Assembly: GCF_900094585.1 (NCBI RefSeq) | Contig: NZ_FMAG01000004.1 | Location: 806,001 to 870,000 of the forward strand | Direction: 5' to 3' | Length of the DNA stretch: 64,000 bases | Source: Martinezella multihospitum | Lineage (GTDB): Bacteria; Pseudomonadota; Alphaproteobacteria; Rhizobiales; Rhizobiaceae | Part shown: piece after piece, positions 34,901 to 41,976 of the stretch | How positions within the stretch are numbered: position 1 is the stretch's first letter | How the letters are laid out: each line of letters opens with the position of its first letter | Notes under the pieces: model-generated | Database searches by the model: none | Seen by the model: the letters and a program-made list of their open reading frames with translations, nothing else | Told to the model about the DNA's origin: nothing | Translations under genes and position numbers: made by a program

Positions 34901-37019
34901 CCTCAAGCCGACCATCGAACCGAACGCAAAAGCCTTCTCCAACTTCGACCTGTTCTTCAACATGATCGAAGCGAGCGACCACATCCGCATCGATGTCGAC
35001 TACAACGCCGATGTCTTCGACCGCACGACCGTGGAACGATGGATCGGCCATTTCTCGACGCTGGCGGCAGCCTTGGCCAAGGATATGGATCACAAGATCG
35101 GCGAGCTGCCGCTGCTTTCCGCGGCGGAGAAGTCCTGGCTGGTCGACGATCTCAATCGGACGGCAATGCCTTACGATCACGATCAATTCGTCTTCTCGCT
35201 CTTCTCCAAGCGCGCAGCCGAACATCCGGATGCCGTTGCTGCTCAACATGACGGCCAGTCGATCACGTATGGCGAACTGGAAAGCCGATCGAACCAGCTG
35301 GCCCTCTACCTCCAGATGGCGCTTCCGGACCCGGGTCAGCGCATCGCCATCCTGGTCGAACGGTCACTGAACATGATCGTCGCCCTCCTTGCCGTCATGA
35401 AGGCGGGGCATACCTACGTGCCGATGGATCCGGCGCATCCGGAGCCGCGCCTGCGGCAGACGCTGGAAATCGCCCGCATCCGCAGCCTGATCTGCGACAG
35501 CGACGAGATGGCCCGGCTGGCAGCGACGGATATCCCTGTTATCCGGCTCGATCAGGATGCCAAGGCGATCAACTCGATGACCGGCCTCCCGCTGAAGACC
35601 TTGCCCGTCGATACCACAGCATCGGCCTACATCATCTTCACATCCGGTTCGACCGGTATGCCGAAGGGCGTGGAGGTCTCGCATCGGTCCCTGACAAACT
35701 TCCTGCTCTCCATGGCGAAGGAACCGGGCTTTAGTGCAGAAGATACGCTGGTCGCAGTCACGACGATCTCGTTCGACATAGCGGGGTTGGAACTCTACCT
35801 GCCACTGATATCGGGCGGTAAGGTCGTCATCGCCAGCCGCAGCCAGGTGCAAGACGGTTTCGCTCTCGCAAAGCTCGTCTGCGACCACGACGCCACGGTG
35901 CTGCAGGCAACGCCCACGCTTTGGCAGATGCTGGTGGAGGCGGGCCTGAAGGACCGGCCGGCGCTGAAAATGCTCTGCGGCGGCGAGCCCCTGCCGAAGG
36001 AACTGGCACGCTCCCTGCTTCAGATCGGCGGCGAGCTCTGGAACATGTACGGTCCGACGGAAACGACGATCTGGTCGTCGCTGCAGCGCATCACGGACGC
36101 CGATCAGCCGATCACGATCGGCCATCCGATCGCCAACACCCAGCTCTTCATCCTCGACCAGAGCGAGAATATCGCGCCGGTCGGCGTCATTGGCGAACTG
36201 CACATCGGAGGCGACGGGCTTGCCGAGGGCTACTTCGATCGTCTCGATCTGACGGAGAAAGCTTTCGTTCCGCATTGCTTTGCTATCGGCAGGCCGATGC
36301 GGCTTTATAAGACCGGCGATGTCGGACGGCGGCTTGCCGATGGGTCGCTGCAGCTGCTGGGGCGGCGTGACCAGCAGATCAAGCTGCGCGGCTTCCGCAT
36401 CGAGCTCGGCGACATCGAGGCCGTCATCTCCAAGGTGGAAGGTGTGCGCCAATGTGCGACCGTCGTCGCTGAAAACGCCAGGGGCGATCGTTCCTTGGTC
36501 TGCTACATCGTGCCGGCTGCGGAGGGCGGCGATGCGCTTGCAGCCGATATCGCGGCACATGCCAAAGCCAATCTGCCGACGCATATGGTGCCGAGCTTCT
36601 GGGTGATGGAAAGCGAGCTGCCGCAAACCGGCAACGGGAAGCTCGACCGCAAGACCTTGCAGCAGCGCGGTGTGCCGCAGCGTGGTGCGGCACCAACCAA
36701 GGTCCAGCCGAAAACCGAGATGGAACAACGGCTGCTGGCGATCTGGCAGGACGTGCTGAACCTTGGCGACATCGGCATTGACGACAATCTCTACGCGCTG
36801 GGCGCCGATTCACTTGCCATATTTCGCATCGCTGCCCGCATGCGCGACAACGGGCTGCCGCTCGAGGCAAAACATCTATTGCGCCATCCGACGATTGCCG
36901 CGCTGGCCGCCTTTGCCGACGCCCAGGGAGAGGAACCATCCGATCCCGTGCATCTCCACATTCCATCACTGCGAGATTTTCGTAACGGCGCGCGCCGCGG
37001 CCTGGGGGCATCTCTATGA
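28926..37019 (+). CDS. Hybrid PKS-NRPS: KS-AT-ACP-aminotransferase-C-A-PCP
   Basis: 2697 residues. KS (~27-450): active Cys ~203 in SACSTS, His in ECHGTATPLGDP and in GTIGHTDAAAG. AT (~550-850): GHSVGE, and HAFH, typical of malonyl-CoA use. ACP (~950-1030): GFDSL. An Ala/Pro-rich linker (~1030-1150). Class-III PLP aminotransferase (~1150-1620) with TYGKVVGGG. C domain (~1640-2080) with intact HHIICDG. A domain (~2090-2570) whose by-eye pocket residues D-I-L-Q-L-G-M-I-W-K closely match the glycine code. PCP (~2600-2670): GADSLA. No KR, DH or ER. KS-AT-ACP-AMT resembles the beta-amino-forming part of the iturin/mycosubtilin synthases. It probably extends the loaded amino acid by two carbons, aminates the beta-ketone and couples glycine. 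Confidence 0.93.
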   Translation: MKGNHQDNGKQRDFEDNEDLSEQISGHIAIVGMSGRFPGAPSVQALWQLVLEGKNAFSLFSPDEIEDAFTDEERAQPNYVAARPHLDGADMFDAEFFGMFPREAAITDPQHRIFLEICWEALEDGGYDPQRYDGLIGVFAGSSMPTYLINNVLRDRAKAEEFTSNYQIGCFHELVGALNDTLATRIAYKFNLRGPAFTVQSACSTSLLAVSQACQNLLTYSCDMALAGGISVTIPQKRGYIYQEGGMASPDGTCRPFDANAAGTVFASGAGVVLLKRYEDALKDGDHIYAVIRGYGINNDGSDKVGFTAPSVEGQAEAIATALANAAVDPSTIGYIECHGTATPLGDPIEFNGLTRAFAQDPSGSARCALGSVKGTIGHTDAAAGVTGLIKTALALRSGKIPPMPNYHQPNPRIDLEKSPFYIPATATEWPQGQTPRRAGVSAFGVGGTNVHVVLEEPPYPPAKSEEVEGHYILPLSARNKQALAEMRTNLSDHLAENPKLSMAQLAHTLQTGRREFGHRLAVAAENIEEAILKLTTESYQPLVAADQPSVAFMFPGQGAQYVGMGAGLYRSEPEFARWIDRGSELLKMTLGLDLRDYICHTGSATQAITDEQRETRIAQPCLYLVEYALARLWLSRGVKPYAMIGHSVGEFVAATLANVISFEDGLRLVANRGRLMQHQPQGAMVSVRADAATTASYLHGAVEIAAINAPKLCVISGPFADIETVCAALSEAEIAFSRLHTSHAFHSAMMNDAALALRQETEKVTYGTATIPFISGVTGDWQTAESATSPDYWAMHCRDAVRFADGLATLCRDRKPVLLEVGPGRTLSVFAAQTIARDGLAAVVQSLPEHDRASAAAATLGEAHGKLWMAGCRLNWPTYPSAARQRLSLPTYPFQRQRHWIDAPPPARRASTQRPHAETDNRPVAEPLVSDVNLTGENRAMNVAAPIPTSNRLPQLETALLTLLSDMSGETLGPDERAATFLELGFDSLFVGQFAQRIEKDFKVKISFRELLSDIPSVADLAVYLDRQMPPDAVKIAEPLPAAPIAAASMPAMPVSAPMPIMVPAPQVASIPAGVSDLATVLQSQIQMAQTLFSQQLLMLQAMQGGAPAAAVPSVLPAAPVVPAPQAAASQLSSPSAPVAPAAPAESDFGTERIKLYRPNAKSVTSEISAAKQDFITNLTKAYETKNAKSKSFTQGHRGHLADPRSASGFRADWKEMVFPIVCDHSKGAYIWDIDGNQYVDLVNGFGQTAFGHAPDFVIDAVKAQADRGFAIGPQTPLAGDVAKMIAEVTGHDRVTFCNTGSEAVMAAMRLARAVTGRDRVVVFANDYHGQFDEVLVKGRNRADKPIALPVASGIPLASVSNMTVLRYGAPESLDFIRTNAADIAAVIIEPIQSRHPELQPREFVQELRDIATKSEFALVFDEVVTGFRVDPGGMQAIWGVKGDMATYGKVVGGGMPIGVLVGSPRFMDALDGGHWTYGDNSVPMTAPTFFAGTFVRHPLVLAAAEAVLHHIKGEGSALYDRVAQRTEALVAEIKADLARRGIADVVHGYKSWFATDFSSQDPLGALFYAQMRLNGVHIQDGYPCFLTTAHSEDDFRSIAKAFRDSLDAMQAVGIFTAVKEPTLSPMPIEASVARPQSAPLTEAQTEIWLAAQAGDEASCSFNESFSLTLEGQLDEKAIRKAFDAVIARHDAFHIRFDRGGEHFQFIPDFKPDLPILEGLDEKGLADVIDDEARTPFDLINGPLVRASIVKLTPEKHVLVFTAHHIICDGWSINTFVEELATAYEAYKAGNVPEFQPALSFATYSTDLSPRPEKSQTTEQFWLDQFKTVPDLPDLPLDRPRPEYRSFAGGSCTGYIGADVYKTLKKRGAKSGATLFSTLLATLQVMVSRLSGQDDIVIAIPSAGQSLLDGQILVGHCVNLLPLRQAVSLTEPFAAHLKATQQLVFQAFEHQDYTYGTLVRKLDTKRDPRRLPLTEIQFNLERMAGGSSFGGLKPTIEPNAKAFSNFDLFFNMIEASDHIRIDVDYNADVFDRTTVERWIGHFSTLAAALAKDMDHKIGELPLLSAAEKSWLVDDLNRTAMPYDHDQFVFSLFSKRAAEHPDAVAAQHDGQSITYGELESRSNQLALYLQMALPDPGQRIAILVERSLNMIVALLAVMKAGHTYVPMDPAHPEPRLRQTLEIARIRSLICDSDEMARLAATDIPVIRLDQDAKAINSMTGLPLKTLPVDTTASAYIIFTSGSTGMPKGVEVSHRSLTNFLLSMAKEPGFSAEDTLVAVTTISFDIAGLELYLPLISGGKVVIASRSQVQDGFALAKLVCDHDATVLQATPTLWQMLVEAGLKDRPALKMLCGGEPLPKELARSLLQIGGELWNMYGPTETTIWSSLQRITDADQPITIGHPIANTQLFILDQSENIAPVGVIGELHIGGDGLAEGYFDRLDLTEKAFVPHCFAIGRPMRLYKTGDVGRRLADGSLQLLGRRDQQIKLRGFRIELGDIEAVISKVEGVRQCATVVAENARGDRSLVCYIVPAAEGGDALAADIAAHAKANLPTHMVPSFWVMESELPQTGNGKLDRKTLQQRGVPQRGAAPTKVQPKTEMEQRLLAIWQDVLNLGDIGIDDNLYALGADSLAIFRIAARMRDNGLPLEAKHLLRHPTIAALAAFADAQGEEPSDPVHLHIPSLRDFRNGARRGLGASL

Positions 37020-39499
37020 GTACAGTCGATAACAGTCCAAGCGGTTCGCTTGCCGAACCGCAGATCATCGGTGAATTTCCGTGTACGCAGACACAGCTGC
37101 GCTGCTGGATTCTCGATCAGCTCAATCCCGGCAACCCCGCACTCAATGTCGCGGTCCGGTGGGAGATCCGGGGGGTATTCAGGGTCTCGACCCTTGAGGC
37201 AGCCTTTCGAAAGATCATTCAGCGTCACGAGATCCTTCGAACGCGCTTTATCGAGAGGAACGGCAGGCCCTTCCAGCAGGCCGTCAGCGACGTCAACTTC
37301 AAGATGTCGGTGATTGATCTGCGCGGCATGCCGCCGGAACAGCGCCAGGCACGGATCCTGTCGATCGGCGAGGAGACGGCGCAGGCGCCATTCGATCTCA
37401 GCATGCCGGGCCTGTTCCGCGTCACACTGCTGATGGCCGAAAACGAGCGCGGCTTCCTGCTGATTACCGCTCATCAAAGCTGCTTTGACGGCTGGTCCAT
37501 CCGTGTCCTCGGGCGGGAGGTCGGCGAAATAGCTGCAGCCATCGATGCCGGGCGTGCACCGGCCCTGCCCGAGCTGCCCTTGCAATATGGCGACTACGCC
37601 CTCTGGCAGCAGGAATATCTGCAAAGCTACGGCTTCGAGACGGAAAAAACCTTCTGGCGCGAAACTCTGCTCGATGCCCCTTATTTCGAAGTCATTTCCG
37701 ACCGGCCTCGCGGTCAGGTCAAAACCAATCGCGGCGATATTCTCTCCATTGTCCAGCCACCCGCCTTCACCGACCGCATGGATGCGGCCGCGCGCGCGCA
37801 TTGCGTCTCGCAATATAGTTTCGGCGCCGCCGTCCTCAGTGCAGCCCTTCATCGCTTGACCGAGGCCCCGACCGTGCTCTTCGGCTCGCAGATCGCCGGC
37901 CGCGAACATAGCGATCTGGAGGATATGATCGGCGTCTTCATCAACAATCTGGTGCTGCGTTTCGATTTCGGCTCCGATGTCACCTTTGCGGAGCATATTC
38001 GTTTCGTCAGCGCGACAATCGAAGGAGCGCTGAACCATCAGCGCATGCCGTTCAACAAGCTCGTGGAACTGGTCAATCCGGTGCGCGATCCGGCTCGCAA
38101 CCCGCTGATCTCGGTCAACTTCAATCTGCAAAAGGCCTTTCTCGAGGATCGTCGCTACGGCAGCTTCGAGCTGATCAGCTCGCCCTCGCAATCCCCCGGC
38201 GTCATCTACGACCTCAGCTTCATCATGATCGGACGGCCGACCGGCTGGCGCATGTCGATCGAATACAATGCCGACCTGTTCGAAGCCAGCACCATCGAAA
38301 GCCTCCTGCAACTATGGAGGAACGCTTATGAAATTGCTCTCGATCGCCCTGAGGCGCCGCTTTCTTCGCTCGTTGCGCCGGAACGGCACCTGGCAGCTTC
38401 CACCAAGACTGCGCCGATGGATGGCGCCGTCACAGGCAAATCGCCACCGAATACGCGAATGGAAGCGCTTGCTGAAATCTGGAAGGAAGTCCTACAGGTT
38501 CCGCAAATACGCCCGGATGATGATTTCTTCGCGCTCGGTGGCCACTCGCTTCTCGCGCTCCGGCTACTATCGGAAACACGCGCCAGATTCGATGCAAGCC
38601 CGACATTGCAGCTTTTATTCAAACAGCCGACGTTTGCGGGCTTTGCAGCTGCGATCTTCGATAGCGAGGAGATCGAGAAACCGCGGGAAAAAGCAGTAAA
38701 CCCGTGGGAGCTGATTACCTGCAAACATGGCGCAGGAACCGGCGCGGTCTATACCCTCAACCATCCATTCCTGTACTACCGCCTTGCCAATGAATTGCCG
38801 GACGAGATCTCGGTATACAACGTCAACATGTTCCATGCGGATCTGACGGGCGGCCTGGATCGTCTCAGCATCGAGGATATCGCCAGCCATGCGATCGATG
38901 CCATGCAGATCGGCAAGGCCGTGGGCCGCATTGCCATCGTCGGGCTCTGCGTCAATGGCGTCCTTGCGATGGAACTCAGCCGGCAACTGCGCGAAAGAGG
39001 CATGGATGTCGGCGTCACGGCCATCATCGATGCCTGGGCTCCAGGCTACTTCGCCTCCTTGCCCAAGCGGGAACAAGCGCGATGGCACCGGGAGCGGCGG
39101 CGCAAGCGTCTTGCCTATTTCACCCGGAAACTGCTGTCCCGCCGTATCCGGCTGATCGACTATCTCAAGGAGTTCGAAGTCTCACTGGCGCTTCTGAGGA
39201 TCTTTGGCGTCAAGGCCGGTCAATACTCGCCTGAAGAGGAGGCGAACGAGGCCGTTACCAAATTGCTGGTGATGGCAGCGCGTCGCTACAAGCCGCCACA
39301 GACAAAGGATGAGAGTGTCGTTCTGCTTCGAAGCAGTGCGACCAATCCTCGGGCGCGCAAGATGCGCTTTGGATGGGGTGATGCGGTCGGAGAGGACTGC
39401 ATGGTGGTCGACATCGACGGCTGGCACGAGGATTCGCTGACCAGCAACGGTATCCGCGACCTGGCGTCGACGCTCTCGGGTAAACTCGCCGACGACTAG
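37016..39499 (+). CDS. NRPS termination protein: C-PCP-TE with atypical active sites
   Basis: 827 residues. The C domain (~15-440) has the motif HQSCFDG (His153, Gln154) in place of HHxxxDG: the catalytic second His is Gln. There is no A domain. PCP (~475-550) has the GGHSL Ser at 511. TE (~565-825): the nucleophile elbow reads GLCVNG with Cys645 where Ser is usual, with probable Asp672 (IIDAW) and His804 (GWHED). The domain is thus a Cys-type alpha/beta-hydrolase thioesterase. The start overlaps the upstream stop by ATGA. The C domain may only position or transfer the chain, and what loads the PCP is unknown. A terminator-like dyad begins at the stop codon. Confidence 0.9.
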   Translation: MSTVDNSPSGSLAEPQIIGEFPCTQTQLRCWILDQLNPGNPALNVAVRWEIRGVFRVSTLEAAFRKIIQRHEILRTRFIERNGRPFQQAVSDVNFKMSVIDLRGMPPEQRQARILSIGEETAQAPFDLSMPGLFRVTLLMAENERGFLLITAHQSCFDGWSIRVLGREVGEIAAAIDAGRAPALPELPLQYGDYALWQQEYLQSYGFETEKTFWRETLLDAPYFEVISDRPRGQVKTNRGDILSIVQPPAFTDRMDAAARAHCVSQYSFGAAVLSAALHRLTEAPTVLFGSQIAGREHSDLEDMIGVFINNLVLRFDFGSDVTFAEHIRFVSATIEGALNHQRMPFNKLVELVNPVRDPARNPLISVNFNLQKAFLEDRRYGSFELISSPSQSPGVIYDLSFIMIGRPTGWRMSIEYNADLFEASTIESLLQLWRNAYEIALDRPEAPLSSLVAPERHLAASTKTAPMDGAVTGKSPPNTRMEALAEIWKEVLQVPQIRPDDDFFALGGHSLLALRLLSETRARFDASPTLQLLFKQPTFAGFAAAIFDSEEIEKPREKAVNPWELITCKHGAGTGAVYTLNHPFLYYRLANELPDEISVYNVNMFHADLTGGLDRLSIEDIASHAIDAMQIGKAVGRIAIVGLCVNGVLAMELSRQLRERGMDVGVTAIIDAWAPGYFASLPKREQARWHRERRRKRLAYFTRKLLSRRIRLIDYLKEFEVSLALLRIFGVKAGQYSPEEEANEAVTKLLVMAARRYKPPQTKDESVVLLRSSATNPRARKMRFGWGDAVGEDCMVVDIDGWHEDSLTSNGIRDLASTLSGKLADD

Positions 39500-39538
39500 A
39501 GCGGTTCAGTTTTTCACGGAATATCTGAACCGCTCTAG
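39496..39538 (+). terminator. Large dyad at the end of the NRPS operon
   Basis: Perfect 14-bp arms (39496-39509 and 39525-39538; CTAGAGCGGTTCAG and its complement) around a 15-nt T-rich loop, beginning inside the last codons. It resembles a common Rhizobium intergenic palindrome and probably acts as a transcript end. Confidence 0.6.
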
Positions 39539-39550
39539 CTCTTTGTTTTC

Positions 39551-39600
39551 ACGCAATTCCGGACGGAAAAGCACTGCGCACTTTTCCTGGAATTGCCCTA
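39551..39600. repeat. Dispersed palindromic repeat, copy A
   Basis: ACGCAATTCC-GGACGGAAAA ... CACTTTTCC-TGGAATTGC: the ends and the GGAAAA/TTTTCC core are mutually complementary, giving a long imperfect hairpin. The same element occurs at 45131-45181. Repeats of this form are abundant between Rhizobium genes. Confidence 0.65.
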
Positions 39601-39666
39601 GGTAGCCACCAATGCAATGTCCCGGAACAATGTTCGGGAAAGGGCCGAGCCATAAGAGGAAGAGCT

Positions 39667-41268
39667 ATGAACGAGACCAAGCCATTGAGGGTCGGCATTC
39701 TCGTCGCGCGCGGACATGCGCTCGAAAACTGGGAGCTGATGATCCTGGACCGAATTCTGGCCGCCCCGGGTCTGGAGCTTGCAGCCGTGCTGACCCAGCC
39801 TTATCCGTTCGGCGACGGCAAGACATCGAAGCTGTTCTCCTGGAGTGCGCGACTGGAGGCCCAGGCCCTTGCCCGTCAACCCGCCTATTCACCAAAGCAT
39901 TTCAATAGCCGGCGTCATTTTATCGACTGCTACGAATCCGATGACGACAAGGCATGCCCCCCCGACAACATCACGCCGGCATCGCTGCGCCGTCTGAAGC
40001 TCGACCTCGTCATCCGCATGGTTCCAATGAGCATGGCCGACGACGCGATCGCCGCTCTCCCATTCGGAGAATGGGCCTTCAACCTCTCCGACCGGCGATC
40101 GGCCGACGTGGATTGGTACGGCTATGCCGAGGTCCTTGCCCGCGCGTCGACTGCCGATCTGGTTCTCTATGCCAAGTGCGGCGGCAAGGCCGGCAGGTTC
40201 GAGATTGCGCGGGCGTCGTTCAACATCAAGCCGAGTGCCGCGCGATTGAGCGCCTTCGTGCGGGAGCGCAGCGTCACCCTTCTGCTGCGGGAACTGACGC
40301 GACTCGCCGACACCAGGCGGTTCGACCCATCCGCTTTCGCTGGCTCGATCGTCGATCAGGCACCATCGCCCGGCGACCTCTTTCGCTACGGCTGCATCGT
40401 CGCGGGATCGGTCTCGGTCAAGGCATTCAAATCGATCAGGGCGAGACTCCGCGCCGAGTCGGCCATATGGACGCTTTATACGGGACACGGTCACATCGAT
40501 GATTTCGATCCGAGCAAGGCGGTCGAAATTCCACCTTCCGACAACAGCATCAAGGCCGATCCGTTCCTGTTTCAGGAGGATGGCAAATGCTACCTGTTCT
40601 ATGAGGCCTATTCCCATGGCGACCGCAAGGCGCATATCGCGGTCGGCCGTTTCGACGGCGATGCGCTCACACAGGTCGGGGTGGCGCTGGAGCGCCCTTA
40701 CCATCTCTCCTATCCATTCATATTTCGCGATGGCGATCAGATCTTCATGATACCGGAAACGCATCAGGCACGGCGGCTCGAGGTCTGGCGCTGCTGCGAG
40801 TTTCCGCTGAAATGGGAGCTGCATGCCACGGCCTTCGAGGGCCAATCGCCGGCCGATAGCGTCTTGATCCACCATGGCGGCAAATGGTGGCTATTCACCA
40901 ACCTGTCGGATTTCCATGCTTACGAAGACCATTGCAGCGAGCTCTATCTGTTCGAGGTCGACGGCCCGGCGCTCACGGGCATAAGACCCCACAAGCGAAA
41001 TCCCGTCGTCATCGGCAGCACCGAGGCGCGAGGCGCAGGTCGCATCTTCGAACGTGGCGGCAGACTCTTGCGGCCCTCGCAGCACAATGCGTACGGCATT
41101 TATGGCTATGCTCTCAACATCATGGAGATCGAGAAACTCACGCTCGACGACTATTGCGAGCGCCGTATCCGCACCGTTACCCCAGCTTTCAAGGCCGGGC
41201 TCCACGGCTGCCATCATTTCGATGCCGCCAACGGGCGCTACATTCTCGATGCGCGGCTGACCATCTGA
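39667..41268 (+). CDS. GINT1-like protein: formyltransferase-like N-terminus plus beta-propeller
   Basis: 533 residues. The N-terminal ~200 residues resemble a methionyl-tRNA-formyltransferase-type Rossmann fold (RVGILVARGHALENWELMIL opening, later FNLSDRRSADVDWYGY) but lack an obvious formyltransfer catalytic set. The C-terminal ~270 residues carry GH43-like propeller blades (KADPFLFQEDGKCYLFYEAY, YPFIFRDGDQIFMIPE), as in proteins annotated glucosamine inositolphosphorylceramide transferase 1-like. Such proteins recur in bacterial polysaccharide clusters with unproved activity. A GAGGAAGAG ribosome binding site precedes the ATG. Its 3' end overlaps the convergent PPTase gene by 31 nt. A sugar- or acyl-transfer role in decorating the glycan is plausible. 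Confidence 0.7.
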   Translation: MNETKPLRVGILVARGHALENWELMILDRILAAPGLELAAVLTQPYPFGDGKTSKLFSWSARLEAQALARQPAYSPKHFNSRRHFIDCYESDDDKACPPDNITPASLRRLKLDLVIRMVPMSMADDAIAALPFGEWAFNLSDRRSADVDWYGYAEVLARASTADLVLYAKCGGKAGRFEIARASFNIKPSAARLSAFVRERSVTLLLRELTRLADTRRFDPSAFAGSIVDQAPSPGDLFRYGCIVAGSVSVKAFKSIRARLRAESAIWTLYTGHGHIDDFDPSKAVEIPPSDNSIKADPFLFQEDGKCYLFYEAYSHGDRKAHIAVGRFDGDALTQVGVALERPYHLSYPFIFRDGDQIFMIPETHQARRLEVWRCCEFPLKWELHATAFEGQSPADSVLIHHGGKWWLFTNLSDFHAYEDHCSELYLFEVDGPALTGIRPHKRNPVVIGSTEARGAGRIFERGGRLLRPSQHNAYGIYGYALNIMEIEKLTLDDYCERRIRTVTPAFKAGLHGCHHFDAANGRYILDARLTI

Positions 41269-41975
41269 CTGATATTTCCATTGCGATAGCGCAGGCATAC
41301 TTGGTGCCCGCCGGTCGAGGCGACAACGGCGCCAGCGAAGTTGGCCGGTGTCGCAAGCTCCAGAATGGCCCAGTTCTGTGGTGCATCCTCATCCCCCTCC
41401 AGCCGTTCCAATCGCGATTGTTTCGATCTGTCGAAGGTGACATCGAAACTATCGAGCGGCAGCGACAAGCCGGCACCATGAGCTTTGATGAACGCTTCCT
41501 TGCGCGTCCAACAGCGATAGAAACCATCCAGGTAGCCGTCAGCCGGCAGAGATCGAAGCGTCTGGTACTCCTTGCGGGAGAAGAACCATTTCGCAATATC
41601 TTCCTTCAGGAATCGAATTTCCTCGATATCGATGCCGAGTTCATAACGATCGGAAACAGCAAGCACGGCCAGGTCGGCGCTGTGGCTGAGATTGAAGTGG
41701 ATGGGACAAGCACCGCCGATCGCGACGTAGGGCTTGCCGTTGTCGCCATAGTCGAAGCCTATCGACCGCGGAGAAATGCCGAGATAGCGCCCGAGGATCA
41801 CCCGCATTCCGGTCCTGGCGGCGACGAAACGATGCCTGTCGCGATCATGGACGAAGCGAATGGTCCGAACGCATTCGTCGAGCGACAGCAATGTGATGTA
41901 CATGCCGGGATCAGGCAACGGCATGTCCAGCTTCCAGTGCCAGACATCGATTGTGTCAGGCCCGATATTCTCCAT
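41238..41975 (-). CDS. Sfp-type 4'-phosphopantetheinyl transferase
   Basis: 245 residues with the PPTase signature: NLSHS (residues ~90-94), GIDIEEI carrying the Mg-binding Asp/Glu, and WTRKEAFIKAHG. This is the Sfp/Gsp type with a pseudo-dimeric fold, which activates carrier domains by transferring phosphopantetheine from CoA. Its place in the locus marks it as the activator of the three carrier domains in the NRPS genes and the PKS ACP. ATG 41975 lies 1 nt after the DegT stop, so the two form an operon. Confidence 0.92.
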   Translation of the reverse strand: MENIGPDTIDVWHWKLDMPLPDPGMYITLLSLDECVRTIRFVHDRDRHRFVAARTGMRVILGRYLGISPRSIGFDYGDNGKPYVAIGGACPIHFNLSHSADLAVLAVSDRYELGIDIEEIRFLKEDIAKWFFSRKEYQTLRSLPADGYLDGFYRCWTRKEAFIKAHGAGLSLPLDSFDVTFDRSKQSRLERLEGDEDAPQNWAILELATPANFAGAVVASTGGHQVCLRYRNGNISQMVSRASRM

Positions 41976-41976
41976 G

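Noticed and set aside
36791..38311. 506-codon antisense frame across the PKS-NRPS/C-PCP-TE junction
   Set aside because: It spans two well-supported genes and has no family features.
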